A DNA stretch of 6,052 nucleotides from assembly GCA_946886325.1 (NCBI GenBank), contig CAMPIK010000162.1, forward strand, positions 1 to 6,052, written 5' to 3'. A program made the translations under genes and the position numbers. Source of the DNA: an uncultured Shinella sp. GTDB lineage: Bacteria; Pseudomonadota; Alphaproteobacteria; Rhizobiales; Rhizobiaceae. Below the pieces are notes generated by a model. That model ran no database searches. It saw only the letters and a program-made list of their open reading frames with translations, and was not told the origin of the DNA. This document shows, piece after piece, positions 5,025 through 6,052 of the stretch (positions within the stretch are counted from its first letter, which is position 1; every line of letters starts with the position of its first letter).

Positions 5025-6052
5025 ATGCGCAAAACTATGACCGGTCTTCTGGCCGGTGTCGGCTTGATGTGGGCCTGCGGCACGTCCGCACAAGCCCAGG
5101 AACTGACCATCTTCTGGGCCGAATGGGACCCGGCCAACTACCTCCAGGAACTGGTGAACGAATACGAGGCCGAGACCGGCGTTAAGGTCACGGTGGAAAC
5201 GACCCCCTGGGCCGATTTCCAGACCAAGGCCTTCACCGAGTTCAACGCCCGCGGTTCCGCCTACGACATGGTCGTCGGCGACAGCCAGTGGATCGGCGCC
5301 GCATCCGAGGCCGGCCACTATGTCGATCTCACCGAGTTCTTCAACAAGCACAAGCTGACCGAGGTCATGGCGCCGGCGACGGTGAAGTACTACTCGGAAT
5401 ATCCGTCGAACTCGGCCAAGTACTGGTCGATCCCGGCCGAGGGCGACGCTGTCGGCTGGTCCTATCGCAAGGACTGGTTCGAAGACCCCAAGGAGATGGA
5501 GGCCTTCAAGGCGAAATACGGCTACGATCTCGCCCCGCCGAAGACATGGGCCGAGATGCGCGACATCGCCGAATTCTTCCATCGTCCCGACGAGAAGCGC
5601 TACGGCATCGCGATCTACACGGACAACTCCTATGACGGCCTTGTCATGGGTGTCGAAAACGCGATCTTCTCCTATGGCGGCGAACTCGGCGACTATGAGA
5701 ACTACAAGGTCGACGGCATCATCAACTCGGACAAGAACGTCAAGGCGCTCGAAATGTATCGCGAGCTCTACGGCTTCACGCCTCCGGGCTGGGCCAAGAC
5801 CTTCTTCGTCGAGAACAACCAGGCGATCACCGAGAACCTGGCGGCGATGAGCATGAACTACTTCGCCTTCTTCCCGGCACTGGTGAACGAGGCGTCGAAC
5901 CCGAATGCCAAGGTCACCGGCTTCTTCGCCAATCCGGCCGGTCCGGATGGCGACCAGTTCGCAGCCCTCGGCGGCCAGGGCATCTCGGTCATCTCCTACT
6001 CGGAGAACCAGGAAGAGGCGATGAAATTCCTCGAATGGTTCATCAAGGACGA
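5025..6052 (+). CDS. ABC transporter periplasmic solute-binding protein, family 1 (partial, 3' end outside window)
   Basis: The frame is open for 342 complete codons to the window edge without a stop, so the C-terminus is missing; family members are usually about 400-450 residues. It begins with a Sec signal peptide: MRKTM, a hydrophobic stretch from G7, and a signal peptidase I site after A24 (SAQA|QE). C18 is not in a proper lipobox. The mature protein opens with ELTIFWAEWDPANYLQELVNEYEAETGVKVTVE, the classic first strand and helix of extracellular solute-binding protein family 1 (CUT1 carbohydrate importers). It continues with AYDMVVGDSQWIG (about 80-92), KYWSIPAEGDAVGWSYRKDWF (about 133-153), PKTWAEMRDIAEFF and GGQGISVISYSENQEEAMKFLEWFI near the visible end. 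The ATG at 5025 follows GGAGGA by 6 nt. Permease and ATPase genes are expected downstream. The substrate is probably a sugar or sugar derivative but cannot be named. Confidence 0.93.
   Translation, partial: MRKTMTGLLAGVGLMWACGTSAQAQELTIFWAEWDPANYLQELVNEYEAETGVKVTVETTPWADFQTKAFTEFNARGSAYDMVVGDSQWIGAASEAGHYVDLTEFFNKHKLTEVMAPATVKYYSEYPSNSAKYWSIPAEGDAVGWSYRKDWFEDPKEMEAFKAKYGYDLAPPKTWAEMRDIAEFFHRPDEKRYGIAIYTDNSYDGLVMGVENAIFSYGGELGDYENYKVDGIINSDKNVKALEMYRELYGFTPPGWAKTFFVENNQAITENLAAMSMNYFAFFPALVNEASNPNAKVTGFFANPAGPDGDQFAALGGQGISVISYSENQEEAMKFLEWFIKD

Noticed and set aside
4897..5040. A 47-codon open frame in the leader that overlaps the first codons of the binding-protein gene
   Set aside because: It has no ribosome site before its ATG, a charged low-complexity product and no known leader-peptide pattern. 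The overlap with the downstream start is probably chance in a GC-rich leader.
5039..5081. Possible lipoprotein signal in the binding protein (C18 after the hydrophobic stretch)
   Set aside because: The residues before the Cys are M-W-A, not a normal lipobox, and a standard signal peptidase I site SAQA|QE follows, so a soluble periplasmic protein is preferred.
1..6052. Search for tRNA, rRNA, CRISPR arrays, insertion sequences and integrase attachment sites
   Set aside because: No cloverleaf, regular spaced repeat array, transposase-like frame or target-site duplication was seen by eye on either strand.

Overview
The window looks like chromosome or megaplasmid sequence from an alphaproteobacterium of the Rhizobiales (Rhizobium/Agrobacterium/Ensifer/Shinella type). 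The basis is high G+C with strong G/C preference at third codon positions, a mosaic palindromic intergenic repeat of the rhizobial RIME style at about 1270-1372, a CTTGAC-type -35 box, and the gene content: an ABC sugar-type binding protein beside a small catabolic-looking operon. Genus and species cannot be fixed from the sequence alone.

Layout. Positions 71-3896 hold four genes on the minus strand, read right to left: a Tm-1-like (UPF0261) ATP-binding-domain protein (2700-3896), a phosphoenolpyruvate-hydrolase-family TIM-barrel protein (1846-2688), a small cupin (1404-1817) and an M24-family metallohydrolase (71-1255). The first three are separated by only 11 and 28 nt. The fourth follows a 148-nt gap filled by the palindromic repeat. 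A TetR-type regulator (3998-4639, plus strand) diverges from this operon. The divergent region carries a 24-bp near-palindrome (10 of 12 base pairs matched). It sits on the -10 box of a good leftward promoter and directly before the regulator's likely start codon, which is the arrangement expected for repression of the operon plus autoregulation.

Positions 4640-5024 form a 385-nt non-coding region with dense regulatory structure. It contains two TGGTNNNACCA sites (the GntR/FadR-subfamily operator pattern), a long imperfect stem-loop, a direct repeat with a three-helical-turn offset, and a CTTGAC -35 element whose -10 region overlaps the second operator. It leads into a periplasmic solute-binding protein gene (5025 to beyond the window end), presumably the first gene of an ABC sugar-uptake operon.

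How it may work together (inference). The binding protein and its unseen permeases would import a small carbohydrate or related compound. The divergent operon would then process it with two proteins that correspond to the two halves of the plant/fungal Tm-1 protein, a cupin and an M24 hydrolase. The biochemical role of UPF0261 and PEP-hydrolase-family proteins in bacteria is poorly defined, so this operon is the best candidate here for an undescribed pathway. Long plus-strand ORFs opposite the operon are judged to be high-GC shadows.
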